Part shown: piece by piece, positions 32,641 through 46,100 of the stretch | Position numbering within the stretch: position 1 is the stretch's first letter | Layout: every line of letters starts with the position of its first letter | Assembly (NCBI GenBank): GCA_037367355.1 | Contig: CM074699.1 | Location: 3,100,001-3,164,000 of the forward strand | DNA: 64,000 bases | Direction of reading: 5' to 3' | From: Neoscytalidium dimidiatum | Taxonomy: Eukaryota > Ascomycota > Dothideomycetes > Botryosphaeriales > Botryosphaeriaceae | Translations under genes and position numbers: made by a program | The notes under the pieces: generated by a model | What the model was told of the DNA's origin: nothing | The model's database searches: none | Seen by the model: the letters and a program-made list of their open reading frames with translations, nothing else

Positions 32641-34114
32641 TCAAAACCTCGCCGTCTCAGACCTCCGAATAACGCTCGCGCTCCTCTCCCTCGCGGCCCT
32701 CGGCTGCTGTCCTACCGCCACCGCCGTCGTCCCCTCCACGAACCCGACCTCAACGAGGTACTCCACATTCCTGCGCACCGCGCGCTTCAACGCCTCCTCC
32801 TCGTCGCAGCCCTCGACCCAGTCGCGCGGCGTCTCGGCGGAGCCGAGGCGGCCCAAGAAGTGCTGCACGGGGTACAGGGGATGGCGCTCGCCGACCTCGT
32901 CCATGTCCTCCTGCGCGCGCAGCAGCCACTCGCTCCACGGGACCTCCTGCCACCGGCCGACGCCGGCCGCCTCGCCGTCGGCGCCCAGCGCGGCCATGAC
33001 CGTTTCCCAGAAGGCCGGGACGGTCAGGCCGGTGGCGACGTCGACGAAAGGGGCGGCCGCCGGCAGGAAGAGCTGCGCGACGACGGCGTGGGCGACGCTG
33101 TGCGCGTCGGCGGCGTAGAGCCAGTGCGTGCGCGGCTCCGACGGGAAGCAGCGCAGGCGCGCGGCCGCCGCGGCGACGCGCCAGACGAAGTCGTCGAGGT
33201 TGCTGACGCCCGTGTCGGCGGCGCCGATGACCAGGCCTGGCTTGACGGTCGAGATGCGGTTCTGGCGCTGGATGGGGAGCTCGTTGCGGCTGTGGTGGTG
33301 GTTGTTGTTGTTCTGTGGCGGGTGCCGTGGCGAGCCCGGCGACGAGTGCAGAGACGAGAGTGGGGACCATGGGGAGCGGGGGGTTTGAGGACGGTTGTGC
33401 TGTTGCTGCCGCTGCTGGTGCGAGTCCAGCTCCTTCGCGACGCTGTGGATCAGTGCCTCGGACAGGAACTTCGTCTGGACGTACCCCGTCCCGTGCGTGC
33501 TCAGCATCTTCGCGGCGGCAGGGACGTCTCCCAGCGTGTCAACTCCCTTGACCCCCCCACCGACGTACACGAACTTGGGATGGGCGGGCGATGACGCCGC
33601 CGCGTCTAGCAGGTCCCTCGTTGCGCCGACGTTGGCGGCCTTCAGTTTGTCGAAGTCGGCGTTCCAGTTAACCACGGCGCCGTTGTGCACGATTGCGTCC
33701 ACGCCTGTCCGCAGCACCTCCCACTGTTTGTCGCTCAGCCCGAGCTTGGGATGGGACAGGTCGCCGACCCAAATGGTCAACTTGGCCGCGTCGCCGACGC
33801 TCCACCAACCCGCGATGTGGGCGGTCTTGCGCACGCGCTCGAGGCCGTGGCGTGGGCTCGCTGCTCGGACCAGTGCGATGACGTGCGCGATGCGGTCGTC
33901 GTGCAGCAGCTTCTCGAGGATGTGCGTGCCCAGGAAGCCGGTCGCTCCGGTCAACAGGACCGCAGCACCCCCTACTGGCAGGGTGCTCGTCGGGTGTACG
34001 AGCAGCTCCCTCGGCAGTGGCGAGACTGATAGGGCGCTGAGCTCCTTTAAGAGGTCTACCTTGGGCTCTTCTTGTTCTTGGAGGGCAGAGCCGGAGCGGG
34101 CGCGACGGACGAAC
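32641..34114 (-). other. NRPS terminal thioester reductase (R) domain
   Basis: Short-chain-dehydrogenase-like release domain. The NAD(P) motif LLTGATGFLG (33916-33960) is followed by a WVGDLS strand, NGAVVNWNADF and TGYVQTKFLSE, whose Tyr-x-x-x-Lys (33466-33486) is the catalytic pair. The strand that normally carries a catalytic Ser/Thr reads VYVGGGVKG (33546-33575). A Gln/Asn/His/Pro/Ser-rich insert of about 45 residues (33285-33430) splits the fold just after the active-site helix. Expected role: two- or four-electron reductive release of the peptidyl thioester. Confidence 0.85.
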
Positions 34115-37100
34115 TCAGCGAGGCCGCTGACGGTCGTGTTCTTGCTGCTGAGCTGCGCGAGTCCGAGGGTGACATCGAACTCCTTGCGGATGAGCTTGCC
34201 CAGCGTGATGATGCGGATCGAGTCACCGCCGAGGTGGTAGAAGTTGTCGTCGATGCCGATCTTTTCCTCAGGCATATTCAACACCTGCGCCCACAGCTTC
34301 CGTACTGCCGTCTGCAGCTTGGTGACCGGGGCGCGGAAGGCCGATCGAGTGCTACCGCCGCCGACGCCGTAGGCAGAAAGCTCATCAGCGGCCATGTTGG
34401 CCGCCATCTCGCGCAATGTCTTGCGGTCCAGTTTGCCGGAGCTAGTCTCGGGAATGCGCCGCATGGGGACGAAGTACTGCGGCGTCATGTGTGCCGGCAA
34501 TGTCGCTGCGACGCCATTTGCCAGATCCGCGAGTTTGCTCCGCAATTCGTCGTTCATCGGGAGGAGCGGGCTGATATCAGCGACACTGCGGATGCTGGCC
34601 CGCTTGTTGCTCTTGGTGCTCCTGATGCTGGCGATGCTGCTCACGCTCGACCTCTTCGCGTGCATGCTGGCCCTCTTGTCCCTACCATCCTTCTCTTGCT
34701 GTGCTATGGTCTCGAAGCTGACGAACGCGATCAGCGCTTCGCCGCCCTGAGACTTGATCAGATCGACGACCACCTGTGCGACATCGACCTCGGCGACATT
34801 CTTGACGCTGAACTCGATCTCGCCAAGCTCGATGCGCTGACCGTGTAGCTTGACCTGCGTGTCCTTGCGGCCGACATACTCGATGGCTCCATCGGCGACG
34901 CGGTACCGCACTAAGTCGCCAGTCTTGTAGAAGCGGGGCTTCTGGCCGGCGGCGCGCAACGGCAGCCATTCTACATCGTCGATGAAGGAGGCGCGTGTGC
35001 GGTCAGCATCGTTCATGTAGCCGCGGGCAAGCGCAGGCCCTTGGACCAGAAGTTCGCCGACGCAGCCGATAGGGGTGAGAGCATGGTGGTCGTCGGGCTC
35101 GACGATCCAGCACGTGGCGTTGGCACCGCGGCCAATAATTGTCGGAGATTCGTCAGCGCTGTCGAAGACGTAGGTGGAGCAGTAGATGGTGGCCTCCGCG
35201 GGGCCGTAGCCGTTGATGAGGCGCACACGGTCGGTCCAGGTGAGTAGGTTGTCCTTGGCCAGCGGCTCGCCGCCGAGAATAAGTGTTTGGAGTGTGGGCA
35301 CCTCGTCCGGGGCGAAGGTGCGGGCGAACGATGGGGTCAGCATGGCCGTGTTGACACGGGCCTCGTTGATGAAGCCTGCGATGTTGCGCAGACGCGCGTC
35401 GTCTGAGGGCACGCAGACGCAGCCTCCGAAGACTAGTGTCGAAAATATTTCGCCCAGGCTGACGTCGAAGACGTAGTTGGAGAACTGGAGCACGCGGGAT
35501 GAAGGATTGAGGCCGTAAGCCCGACCATGGCCCATAATACTTGAACAGAGAGCCGCGTGTTCGACCGTGACACCCTTTGGTTTGCCAGTGCTGCCGGAAG
35601 TGAAGATGGTGTAAGCGGCGTTGGAAGGTGCGGGCTTGGAGCGCTGCTTCATGCCGTGGTTTGCCGTTTTGGGGAACCAGGCCATGAGCGATGCCGACAG
35701 TGGAAGCACGTGCTCCGCCATGCCGGCGCAGCCCGCAGCGGCAGAAGGCGAGACGATCATGAATTGTGCCTTCGTCTCCTTGAAAATCTCCTGCCTGCGG
35801 GCTGTCGGGTGCGAGGGGTCGAGCGGGATGAAAGCTCCACCCGCCTTCATGATTCCCAGCATGGCCACGATGGTCCACATGGACTTCTCGAAGCAGATGG
35901 GCACGGGCGTCTCGGGCCGCACGCCGAGCTGGAAAAGGTGGTTGGCTAGCTGTGACGACAGCTGGTCCAGGTCGGCGTACGTGATGCTGCCTTCCCACGA
36001 GCAGATGGCCTCCCGCTTAGGGTCACAGGCCGCATGCAGCGCGATGAGATCGTGCGCGCAGGCGCTGGTGGTCTCGGGCAGCTCCTGCGTATTCCAGTCC
36101 CAGATTTGCTCAATATCACGCGGGCCGCACAGGCTTATGTCAGCCAGGCGTAGCTCGTTGCCGCCGGCGGCTAGCTGCCCGACGACATGCTCGAACTGGT
36201 TCATCATGGTCTGTATCTGCGCCTCCGACAGCACGCGCGAATCGTAAGTGGCGTGTAGGCGAATCTGGTCCTTGTCTTCCAGCGAGCACTGGAAGACGAG
36301 CGGATAGACGTGGTAGTTGTCGTTCTCGGCCGTCATATCGACCAGCTTGAGCCCCATGTCGCGCGAAAAGTCGTTGGAGAAGCCGGGCTGGATGATGAGC
36401 AGGTTCTGGAAGTCGCAGGCTGCACGGCACCCCTCGCCGAAGCGTGAGATGACCTGCAGGCCGGTGTGTTCGAAAGGTATCATGTCGTTAGACTGGCGCT
36501 GCACGGCAGCCAGGTACTGCACCGCCGTCTGCTTGCGGTCGATGCGTATGCGCACAGGGAGCGTGCCGATGGTCAGGCCCAGGATTCTGTCGATGCCGGG
36601 CACCGGGGCGTTGCGGCCGGAGACGGTGCTGCCGAATACGACGTCGTCGCTCTCAAGATACTTGGCGAGGACGAATGCGTAGGCCGCCCTTAACAGAGTC
36701 GGCGTGGTGACGTCGCTGGCGTTGCGGGCCTCCGGGACCGCCATCCAGTGGCTCTTCGTACGGTCGGAGCGGACGTCTGGTAGGTCGGCGGGAGTCTTGG
36801 GAAACTTGGCGGTGTTGTGCGCGCCATCGAGCTGGGCCGTCCAAAAGGCGCGAGCCTCGTCTTCGCCCGAGGCCAGGGTGTAGTTGACATAGTTGGCGTA
36901 AGGGACGGGTTCGGGCAGATCTTCCTGGTAGTACGCGCGCTGGAGGACTTCGACCATGCGCGAGAGGGCCCAGCCGTCGTACATGGAGTGGTGAATGTCC
37001 CACACGAAGTAGGTGCAGATCTGGTCGCGGACCAGCGTGAAGAGCGAGAGCGGTGTGCCGTACCCCATGGTGAGGGCCGGCTTCTTGAGGAACTTGCCCA

Positions 37101-40100
37101 GCGACTCTTCGGATTGCTCTCGCCAAGCGACATCCTCGTCGAGGACAACTTGTCGGGGTCCTTGGCCGGAGGAAAGAACGATGCGCGTGCGCAAGTTTGC
37201 GCAGACGGACGTGGTAGTCGCTAGGGCGGCCTTGAAGCGCGCCATGTCCAGTCCGCGGGGAAGCTGCATAACGAAGCGTGCCATGTACGATCCGGGTTGC
37301 TTCTCCGCCAGCGCGATGAGGCCTTCTTGGAGCGGCGTGCAGGGGAAAGCATCGAGGATTCTGTCTGCGTCGACACGGCATTGCTTGGCTGCTTCGGACA
37401 CCACGGCATCGCGCGTGCCAGCCGGAAGAAGGGCAAAGGGCTCCGTTTCAAAGGTTGATTCGGCCGTCAGCTCGCTCTGCGCTACGGCTGCCATGCGGCC
37501 GAGCCGTGGGTCTGCAAATATTTGGGCCACGCTGAGGCCGAGACCCTGCTCGCGGGCCACGGTCACCAGCTGGATGGCGGTGATGGAGTCGCCTCCGATT
37601 TGGAGGAAGCTGTCGTTCCTGCCGATCGATTCGGGGGCCAACTTGAGCACCTGGGCCCAGAGATCGCGCAGCCGCAGCTCAGTGGCCGTGGTCGGCGCGA
37701 CCTTCTCTTGATCGTCTAGCGAAAACGCGGCCAGCTCATCACGGGACATGCCAGCGACGAGCCCGGCTAGCCTGTTCCTGTCAAGCTTGGTCGAGGTGAT
37801 GAACGGCATGTACTGGAGCGGCAGGAAGAGGGTCGGAACCATATACGGAGGCAAAGCCGCTTTGAGGTCATCAACGAGAGAGACAAGCGCCGCCTTCAGC
37901 GGCTCGTCTGCTGGGGCAAAGATGTCCGAGACGTCGTCGGCGGCGGTGCGGTTCTCCTCGGAGAAGCAGAGGTAGGCAACCAGGGTCGGGTTGCTACCAC
38001 CTTCCATCTTGACAACATCGACGCCCACCTGCTCCACGCCGGCCAGACTCTTCCTGATATTGTGCTCGATCTCGCCCAGCTCGATGCGGAACCCCCTGAT
38101 CTTGACCTGCGTGTCGATGCGGCCGACGAACTCAAGCGTGCCGTCCGGATTCCAGTAGCCCAGGTCTCCGGTCTTGTAGAAGCGGCTGCTGTGCGCATCC
38201 TCGCCGGCCCCCAACCTCGGGGCCCACTCCGGGATATCGTCGATGTACGTCGCCCTCGTCTTCTCCTCGTCCCCGAAATACTCCCTCGAAATCGTGGGGC
38301 CCTGGACGTAGATCTCGCCCACGCACCCCACGGGCGCGAGGCGCTTGTGGTCGCCGGGCTCCACCACCCACAAGTTGCATGCCAACGGCCTGCCGACCGT
38401 GAGCGGCGAGCTGCCCTCGACCTGCGTCCACTCGTGCAGCGAGCTGCAGACGCACGTCTCGGACGGGCCCCACCCGTTCACCAGCCGCACCTTGCCGACC
38501 CACTTCTCCAGGTTGTCGTAGCCGACCGCCTCGCCCGCGACCAGCACCGTCGTCACGCCGGGGATGTCCGCCGGGCTCAGCAGGCGCACGAACGACGGCG
38601 TGAAGAACACCCAGTTGACGCCGGCCCGCCGAATGAAGCCGGGCACGTCGTTCATGCGGTCGCGCTCCGACGGCACGCACAGGCAGGCGCCCGAGATGAG
38701 CGGGCCCACGATCTCGCCGATCGACATGTCGAACACGTGCGAGGCGAACTGCAGCATGCGCACGCCGGCCGAGAGGCCCAGCCAGCGCGCCATCTCGAGC
38801 TGCCCGGTGCACGCGTTGCGGTGCTCCATGACGATGCCCTTGGGCTTGCCCGTGCTGCCTGACGTGAAGAGCACGTACACGGCGTGCTGCGGACCGGCCG
38901 TGGAGGGCAGCGGGCCCGTTGTCGATTCGGCCTGCTGCTTGGACGACAGCTCCGCGTCCAGCGCCTTGCCCACGGTGATGACTTTTTCGGCACCGAGGCC
39001 GCCGCACTTGGCTGCAACAGCTTCGCCCGCCAACATGAAGCGAGTCCCCGTCTGCTCTACGATTTCCCGCCGCCTGGCGTCTGGGTGGCCCGGGTCCAGC
39101 GGAACCCAAGCGCCGCCGGCCTTGTTGACGGCGAGCATGGCGACGTACGTCCAGGCGCTCTTTTCGAAGCAGATGGGAACGAGACAGTCGGGTCCGATAT
39201 CGGTGGTGGCGAGCAGGTGGCGCGCCAGCCTGTCTGACGCCGCGGCCAGCTGCGCGTAAGTGAAGTCGCCGTCCCATGCGTGGATGGCAGGGGCGTGCGG
39301 CCGCTCGCTCGCTTGCTTGTCGACGAGGGCGTGGAAGGTTGTGTGCTGGACGGGCGGGACGGGGCCATTGAAGGACGCGGCGCGCTGTAGGTCGAAGGGG
39401 CCCGCGAGGCTGATATCGGCGATCGTCTTCTCGTTGTTGGCATTCCCTTTGGGTGAGGCGAGGAGCAGCTGTCGGACCACGTGCTCAAACTGGTGCGCCA
39501 GCGCTTCGAGCTGCCCCTCAGACAGCACCGCGGGGTCGTACACGAGGTGCAGGCCGACGCGCTCCTCGGAGATGTGGCCCTGCACCACGAGAGGGTAGGT
39601 GAAGTAGTTTGCTGTCTCAGGCGCAAAGGCTGCGTCTGTGCTCGGAATGAGTATGCTTCCCTCTCCAGCGCTATCAAGTTCCAAGACCTGCGCCGGCTGG
39701 ATCACCAGCAGACTCGAGAAGTCGCAGGCCTCCTTGGCGTCCGGCCCGAGCTTGGCGATGTTCTGCAGACCAAGCTGCTCATATGGCACCATGTCCGACG
39801 CCTGCGCTTGGATATCTTCCAAGAATTTGGACACGGGCGTGTGGTGGTCCAGACGCACGCGCACAGGAACAGTGGCGATGACGGGGCCGGCCATGTTCTC
39901 GACGCCTGGGACGGCGGCCTGCCGTCCGGAGATGCTGGCACCGAAGCACACATCGTCGCTGTCGCTGTAGCGGGCCAGCACGAGCGACCAGGCAGCCCTC
40001 AGGATCGTGGCTTTGGTCACGGAGGAGCCGATGGTACGCGGGAAGGTGATGTCGCGGCTGACTGAAGCGCTAGTGCTGGTTTGATTGTTCTTCCGTGTGC

Positions 40101-43100
40101 GAGGGAACGCCGCACGCTTGGCGGCGCGCAGCTGGTCCTTCCAGTAGGTGCTGGCGGCGTCGATATCGAGGTGCGTCGTGTAGTTGATGAAGCCCCCGTA
40201 CGGGACGACGGCTGGTACCTCAGTTTCCTCGTAGATGCGCTGGAGCCGCTCGAGCATTAGACGCAGGCTCCACCCATCATAAACCGCGTGGTGCATCGTC
40301 CACACAAAGTAGTTGGCGCCGTCGCGGGGGTCCTGCACGAGGGCATATCGACACAGCGGCGAGCCATACTGCATCTCGGCCTTTTGCTCCATTTCCATGT
40401 ACTCGTGGATAGTCTGCCCACTGACCGGTTGCCAGAAGACGTCGTCCTGTAGCACGGCTTGGATAGAGGCGCCACTGAAGAGCACGATTCGCGTGCGGAG
40501 GTTGTCACAGAGACGGACTGTCTCCTCCCAAGCTCGCTGGAAGCGGGCCACGTCAACGTGGCTCGGTATCTCATACACGTAATTGGCGATGTGCGAGCCC
40601 GGTTGCTTAACCGCGAGGGCCATCATGCCTTCCTGGAGCTTGGTGCACGGGTACGCATCCTGAATGACTTGATCATTCGAAAGATTGCATTGATCCCGGA
40701 TATGGCTCTGAATAGCCTCGATATCCATATGTGCGAGCAGACTCCATGGCTCCAGGGCCTGTGCCACTTCCTCTTCTTGATCAACCAGGCCCGCTGCCTG
40801 GGCGACGGCCATCAGACGCGGGTCGTCGAAGATGTTGGAAACAGCCAGGGAAATGCCGTGGTCACGTGCCAGAGTCACTAGTTGAATGGCTGCAATCGAG
40901 TCGCCGCCGAGTTGCAAGAAGCTGTCATCCCGCCCAATCGTGTCAGGGGAGACATGTAGAATGTCCGCCCAGATAGCTTGCAAGCGTCTTTCCATGTCAG
41001 AAGCGGGCTCGCGCTTCTTGGTCTGCGCGAGCGAATACATGGCGAGGGCCTGGGCAGGCAGTGAGGCGGCTAAGTTGCGTAGCCTGTTGCGGTCAAGTTT
41101 CGACGATGTGACTAAGGGCATGTATCGGGTCGGAACGAAGATGGTCGGGATCATGTAGCGCGGCAGGATGACATTCAGCTGGCCGACGGCCGCCGTAACC
41201 TTGCTCTCCAGGTCGCCCGTCAGCGGCAAGAACATGTCGGCGTCGCTGACGTCTTCTTGGGGACGGGTGTCGGTTGACAGGCAGACGAAGGCGATGAGTG
41301 TCGAGCCAGCACTAGTCTCGAACACGTCCACAACGACCTGCTGGACGCCCTCGAGCGTGGCGCGAACGTGGTGCTCGACATCGCCTAGTTCTACGCGCAG
41401 CCCGCGAATCTTGACTTGGGTATCTTTGCGGCTCACGAACTCGATAGTTCCATCGGCATTGTGAAAGCACAAGTCACCAGATTTGTAGAACCTATCCCAG
41501 CCCCGCGAGGAGCGCTTCGGCGCCCACTCGGGCAGCGCAGTCACTGTTGCCGCTGCCGTGCGCTCCGGATCGGACAGGTATTCGCGCAGCATCGTAGGGC
41601 CCTGGATGACGACCTCGCCAACACATCCAGCAGGGACCAAGCGCTGGGGATTGTCGGGCTCAACGATCCAGACCTTTCCGCCAACCGGGCGGCCGATGGT
41701 GAGCGGTGACTCGGTTGGCGACGCCCACTCGTGCAGAGTGCTCACGACGCAGGTTTCGGTAGGGCCCCAGCCGTTGATGAGGCGGACCTTCCCGAACCAG
41801 GTGTCGAGGATGTCCTGCCCGACCGCCTCTCCACCCAAGAGGAGAAGCTCGACCCCGGGCACGTCTTCAGGCTTCAGGGTGCGCGTGAAGGCTGGTGTGA
41901 GGAAGAGCCAGTTGATGTCCATATCACGGACGAACTCCTTGAGCCCGTTGATACGCATGTGCTCCGAGGGGACGCACACACAGGCGCCTGAGATCAAAGA
42001 CGCTACGATCTCGCCGATGCAGAAATCGAAAACGTAGGAGGCGAACTGGAGGATCCGCACGTCGGGTGTAAGGCCGAGCCTCTTGCTAATGGCCGTCTGG
42101 CTCGTGCACACGGAGGCGTGCTCCATGACAATGCCCTTCGGCGCGCCGGTGCTGCCCGACGTGAAGAGAACGTAAGCAGCGCTGCGTGGGGAGACGTCGC
42201 AGGCCGGCGGGTGGGAGCTGGTGTCTGGATTGGCGGCTGCCAGCTGCTCATCAAGGGCTGCGGACACTTGGACGACCGTCTCTACCAGGCTGCTGCATCG
42301 GTCAAAGTTCGCAGGCGATGCGAGCGCGAGCCTGGCACGTGTTTGCTGCACCACCTGGCGCTGGCGGCTTTCGGGATGCGAGGGGTCCAGCGGAACCCAG
42401 GCGCCGCCAGCCTTGCAGATGGCCAGGATGGCCACGAAAAACCAGGCCGACTTTTCAAAGCACACGGGGACGAGCTGGTCTACCTGGATATCAAAGTTAC
42501 TGAGCAAATGGTGCGCTAGGCGGTTTGCGGCGGCGTCGAGTGCACCGTATGTGAAGACGCGGTCCCAGGCACGGATCGCCGGCGCCTCGGGCCGCAGGGT
42601 CGCCTGCCGCTGCACAAGAAGGTGGATGCAGGATTCAATGATTTCCGGCTCATCCTCGCTATTCCAGACCCGTAGCTGCTCCAGCTCGTGCGGGCTGACG
42701 AGGTCCAGATTGGCAATTGGACGCGAGGGCCCCTCGGTCAGTTGGTTGACTACGTGGCTGAACTGAGAGACTAGCCTGTCGATCTGCGTGCTCTGCAGGA
42801 TGGACGAGTCGTACGTGGCCGTCACCTGCATGTCGTCTCCATCGGATAGGTGGCACTGGAACACCAGGGCGTACGTGAAGAATGTCTTCTCGGCGCTGTC
42901 GTCTTGGTTCAGCTGGTGTAGGAACGGCTCTGCCCCGTCAGATGCCGCCGACGGTGCCGCTGTCTGCGGAGGGTGTATGGCTAGTAGCGTCTGGAAGTCG
43001 CACGCCTCGCGCGCATCGCTGCTGAGTTTGGCGATGTTCTGCAGGCCGAATTGCTCATAGGGAATGAGCTGGTTGGACTGGGCCTGCACGTCCTTAGGAA

Positions 43101-46100
43101 GCTCGAGGAAGCTCGACACCGGCGTCGAGCCATCCCCGAGACGCACGCGGACGGGCATCGTGGCGATAGCCGGCCCGATGATGCCTTCGATGTCTGGGAC
43201 TGGTGCGTTCCGTCCGGAGACCGTAGCGCCAAAGACTACATCGTCCACGCCGGCATTGCGCGCCACAACGACCGCCCAGGCGGCCCTCATGAGTGAAGCC
43301 TTGGTGATACCCCTACCCAGCTGCTTCGCCGGGAATTTGATGGAGCGGCGGATGGCCTCGTCGGTGTGTGGCTTCTTAGTCAGGCTGGTCAGGCGCGGGA
43401 AATTGGTCTTCTTGCACCCGGCGAGCTCCGACAGCCAGTACTCCTCCGTCTCCTCGCGCGGGATGCTCAATGTGTATGCAACGAAATCAGCGTAGGAAGC
43501 AGAGCCATCGGACGGAGGCGTGCCGTGGTAGTACGCGCGCATAAGCGTATCCCTGATCAAAGACATGCTCCACCCGTCGTATACGGCGTGGTGGATGGAC
43601 CAGACGAAGAAGATCTCATCGCCTTCGGTGACTAGACCGTAACGGGAGAGGGGGCTGCCATAGTGCATGGACAGGGTCTTCTCATGGGCGAGATACTCCT
43701 CGAGAGAGTCTGCCGTGTGCCATGTGATGTCCTCATTGACTACGACTTGGACACACCGCTCATTAATAGATAGCAGCCGGGTACGTAGGATCTTGACGGC
43801 TGCAACCACCGATTCCCATGCGCTCTTGAAGCGGCCAACGTCAGCCGCAGCGTCGAGGCGAAAGACGTTCTGAGCAACGTATGTCCCTGCTTCCTTTTCT
43901 GTAAGGGTAATCATGCCTTCTTGTAGCGCAGTGGACGGGTAAGCATCCTCGACCGAGAATGGTGACGCTATGTTACACTGCTCGGCAACAGCTTCTTGGA
44001 CGCGCTGCGGGGAGATGTCGTCGGGAAGGAGGCCAAACGGCCTCTTCCTCTCCGCAGCCGCGGCAACGGCGGCCTCTTCCTCCTCCTTTTCGGACGCCTG
44101 CAACGCCTCGCATTCGCGTGCCATGTCCTCAAGCCGCGGGCTCGAGAAAATGGTAGCAACAGTTAGCGTATGTATGTCCTCGGCGCGGGCATTGGTGACC
44201 AGTCGGATGGCTGACACCGAGTCGCCGCCGACCTGGAGGAAGCTGTCGTCAAGCCCGATTTCCTCCACGGGGATGCCGATGGTCGTGGCCCACAGTCGCT
44301 GAAGTTTGATCTCCATTTCAGTCTGCGGAGGGCGCTTGGCACCCTCGCCGACAGTGGACAGCAGGTACTGCTTGAGCTGCTCGTGCGTCAGGGCCAGGGC
44401 TGCATTCTTGAGGCGGCGCGCGTCCGTCTTGCCCGACGTGGCCATGGGCATCTGGCGCACGGGAAAGAATATGGTCGGTACCATGTACTCTGGCAGCATC
44501 TTGGCGAGGTTACGGCCGAGCTCCTGGACCTTCTCGGTGGTGGCTTCATCCATGGGCAGAAGCAAGTCGTCATCCCCGCCGGTAGTTGCAGCCGCGGGGT
44601 CGAAGCAGATGAAGGCTGCCAAATTAGCGGCGCTCGCAGCAGTCGCGCCCTTGAGCAGATTGACCGACACCTGTACACCATCGCCGCCCAGGTTCCTCTT
44701 GATCTGGTACTCAATCTCGCCGGGCTCGAGGCGCTGGCCACGCAATTTGATCTGAGCATCTCGGCGGCCCATATATTCAATCGTGCCTTCTGCCGTGTAC
44801 CTGACCAAATCACCCGTCCTGTACACACGGGGCGACAGCTTGGAGCGGTCCTTCAGCCAGGCCGGCTCGACGAACGCACCGGCCGTCTTTGCCTTGTCAT
44901 TGAGGTACTCGCGTGCGAGCGACGGGCCCTGGATCAGGAGCTCACCCGCACAGCCGACGGGCGCGAGCCGGTTGTAGTCGTCGGCGTCGGCAATCCACGC
45001 AACGGCGCCCTCGGCGCGCCCGATAATGGTGGCCTGGTCAGGTGCGGTGAAGCTGTGGAAGACGACGGCGATGCAGGACTCGGTCGGGCCATATGCATTG
45101 ATGACTTCGACCGCGGGCAGCCAGGTGTCGAGATTCTCCTTGCGCACCGCCTCACCGCCGAGCACCAGCACTCGCAAGTCGGGCACCTCCTCGGGCCTCA
45201 TCGTCGTGGCGAAAGTGGGCGTGAAGATGGCAAAGTTGGTCTTGGTGTCGTTCATGAATTGCGCCAGCCCGTTCATGCGGATGCTGTCCGACGGCACCAC
45301 CAAGCACCCACCTTGGGTAAGGGTGCCAAAGATCTCGAGCAAGCAGGCGTCGAAAACGAAGGCTGAGAAGTTGAGGGCGCGGGTGGAGGAAGTGATGCGA
45401 ACCGCCGGGGCTTGCGCTGCCAGGCCGGAACAGATGGACTTATGTTCCATGACCACTCCCTTAGGCTTGCCGGTGCTGCCGGAGGTGAAGTAGGCGTAGG
45501 CGACGTCGGTTGGCAGAACGGGTTTGGCTCCTTTCACCTGCGCAGGAGGCTCTGCGGCGAGCGACTCCACGAAGGAAGGCGAGACAACAACCACCTTCGC
45601 ATCTTTAACCAGTCCCATAAGAGCAGGAGCTGCATCAGAAGAAGCCAGAATGACCTTTGCGCCAACCTCTTCGATAATCTCCACGCGACGCTCAATAGGA
45701 TGGGTTGGGTCAAGCGGCACGAATCCTGCACTGGCCTTCATCACTGCGATCATCGAAACGATAGCCCACCCAGACTTTTCGAAGCAAACTGGAATGAATG
45801 TTCCAGGGGAGCCGGCGCTCAGGTTGACGATGTGACACGCGAGGTCTGCGGCTGCCTTATCGAGCTGGGCGTAGGTGAGCTGGAGGTCCCAGGCGCATAG
45901 CGCCTCGGCATCAGGGTGGGCGACAGCCTGGCGTTCGATAATCTTGTGCAAGCAGTCGTCCACCTGTGCGGGCAGCCTGGCGCCATTGAGCCGCTCAATC
46001 AGCTCCTCGTCCTCGGGGCCCGCCATCTCCACGGAGCGTAGCGGCCAGCCCTTGGTGGGTTCCCTGGGTGCCAGCAGGTGCTCGAAAGCGTGCCTGAAGT

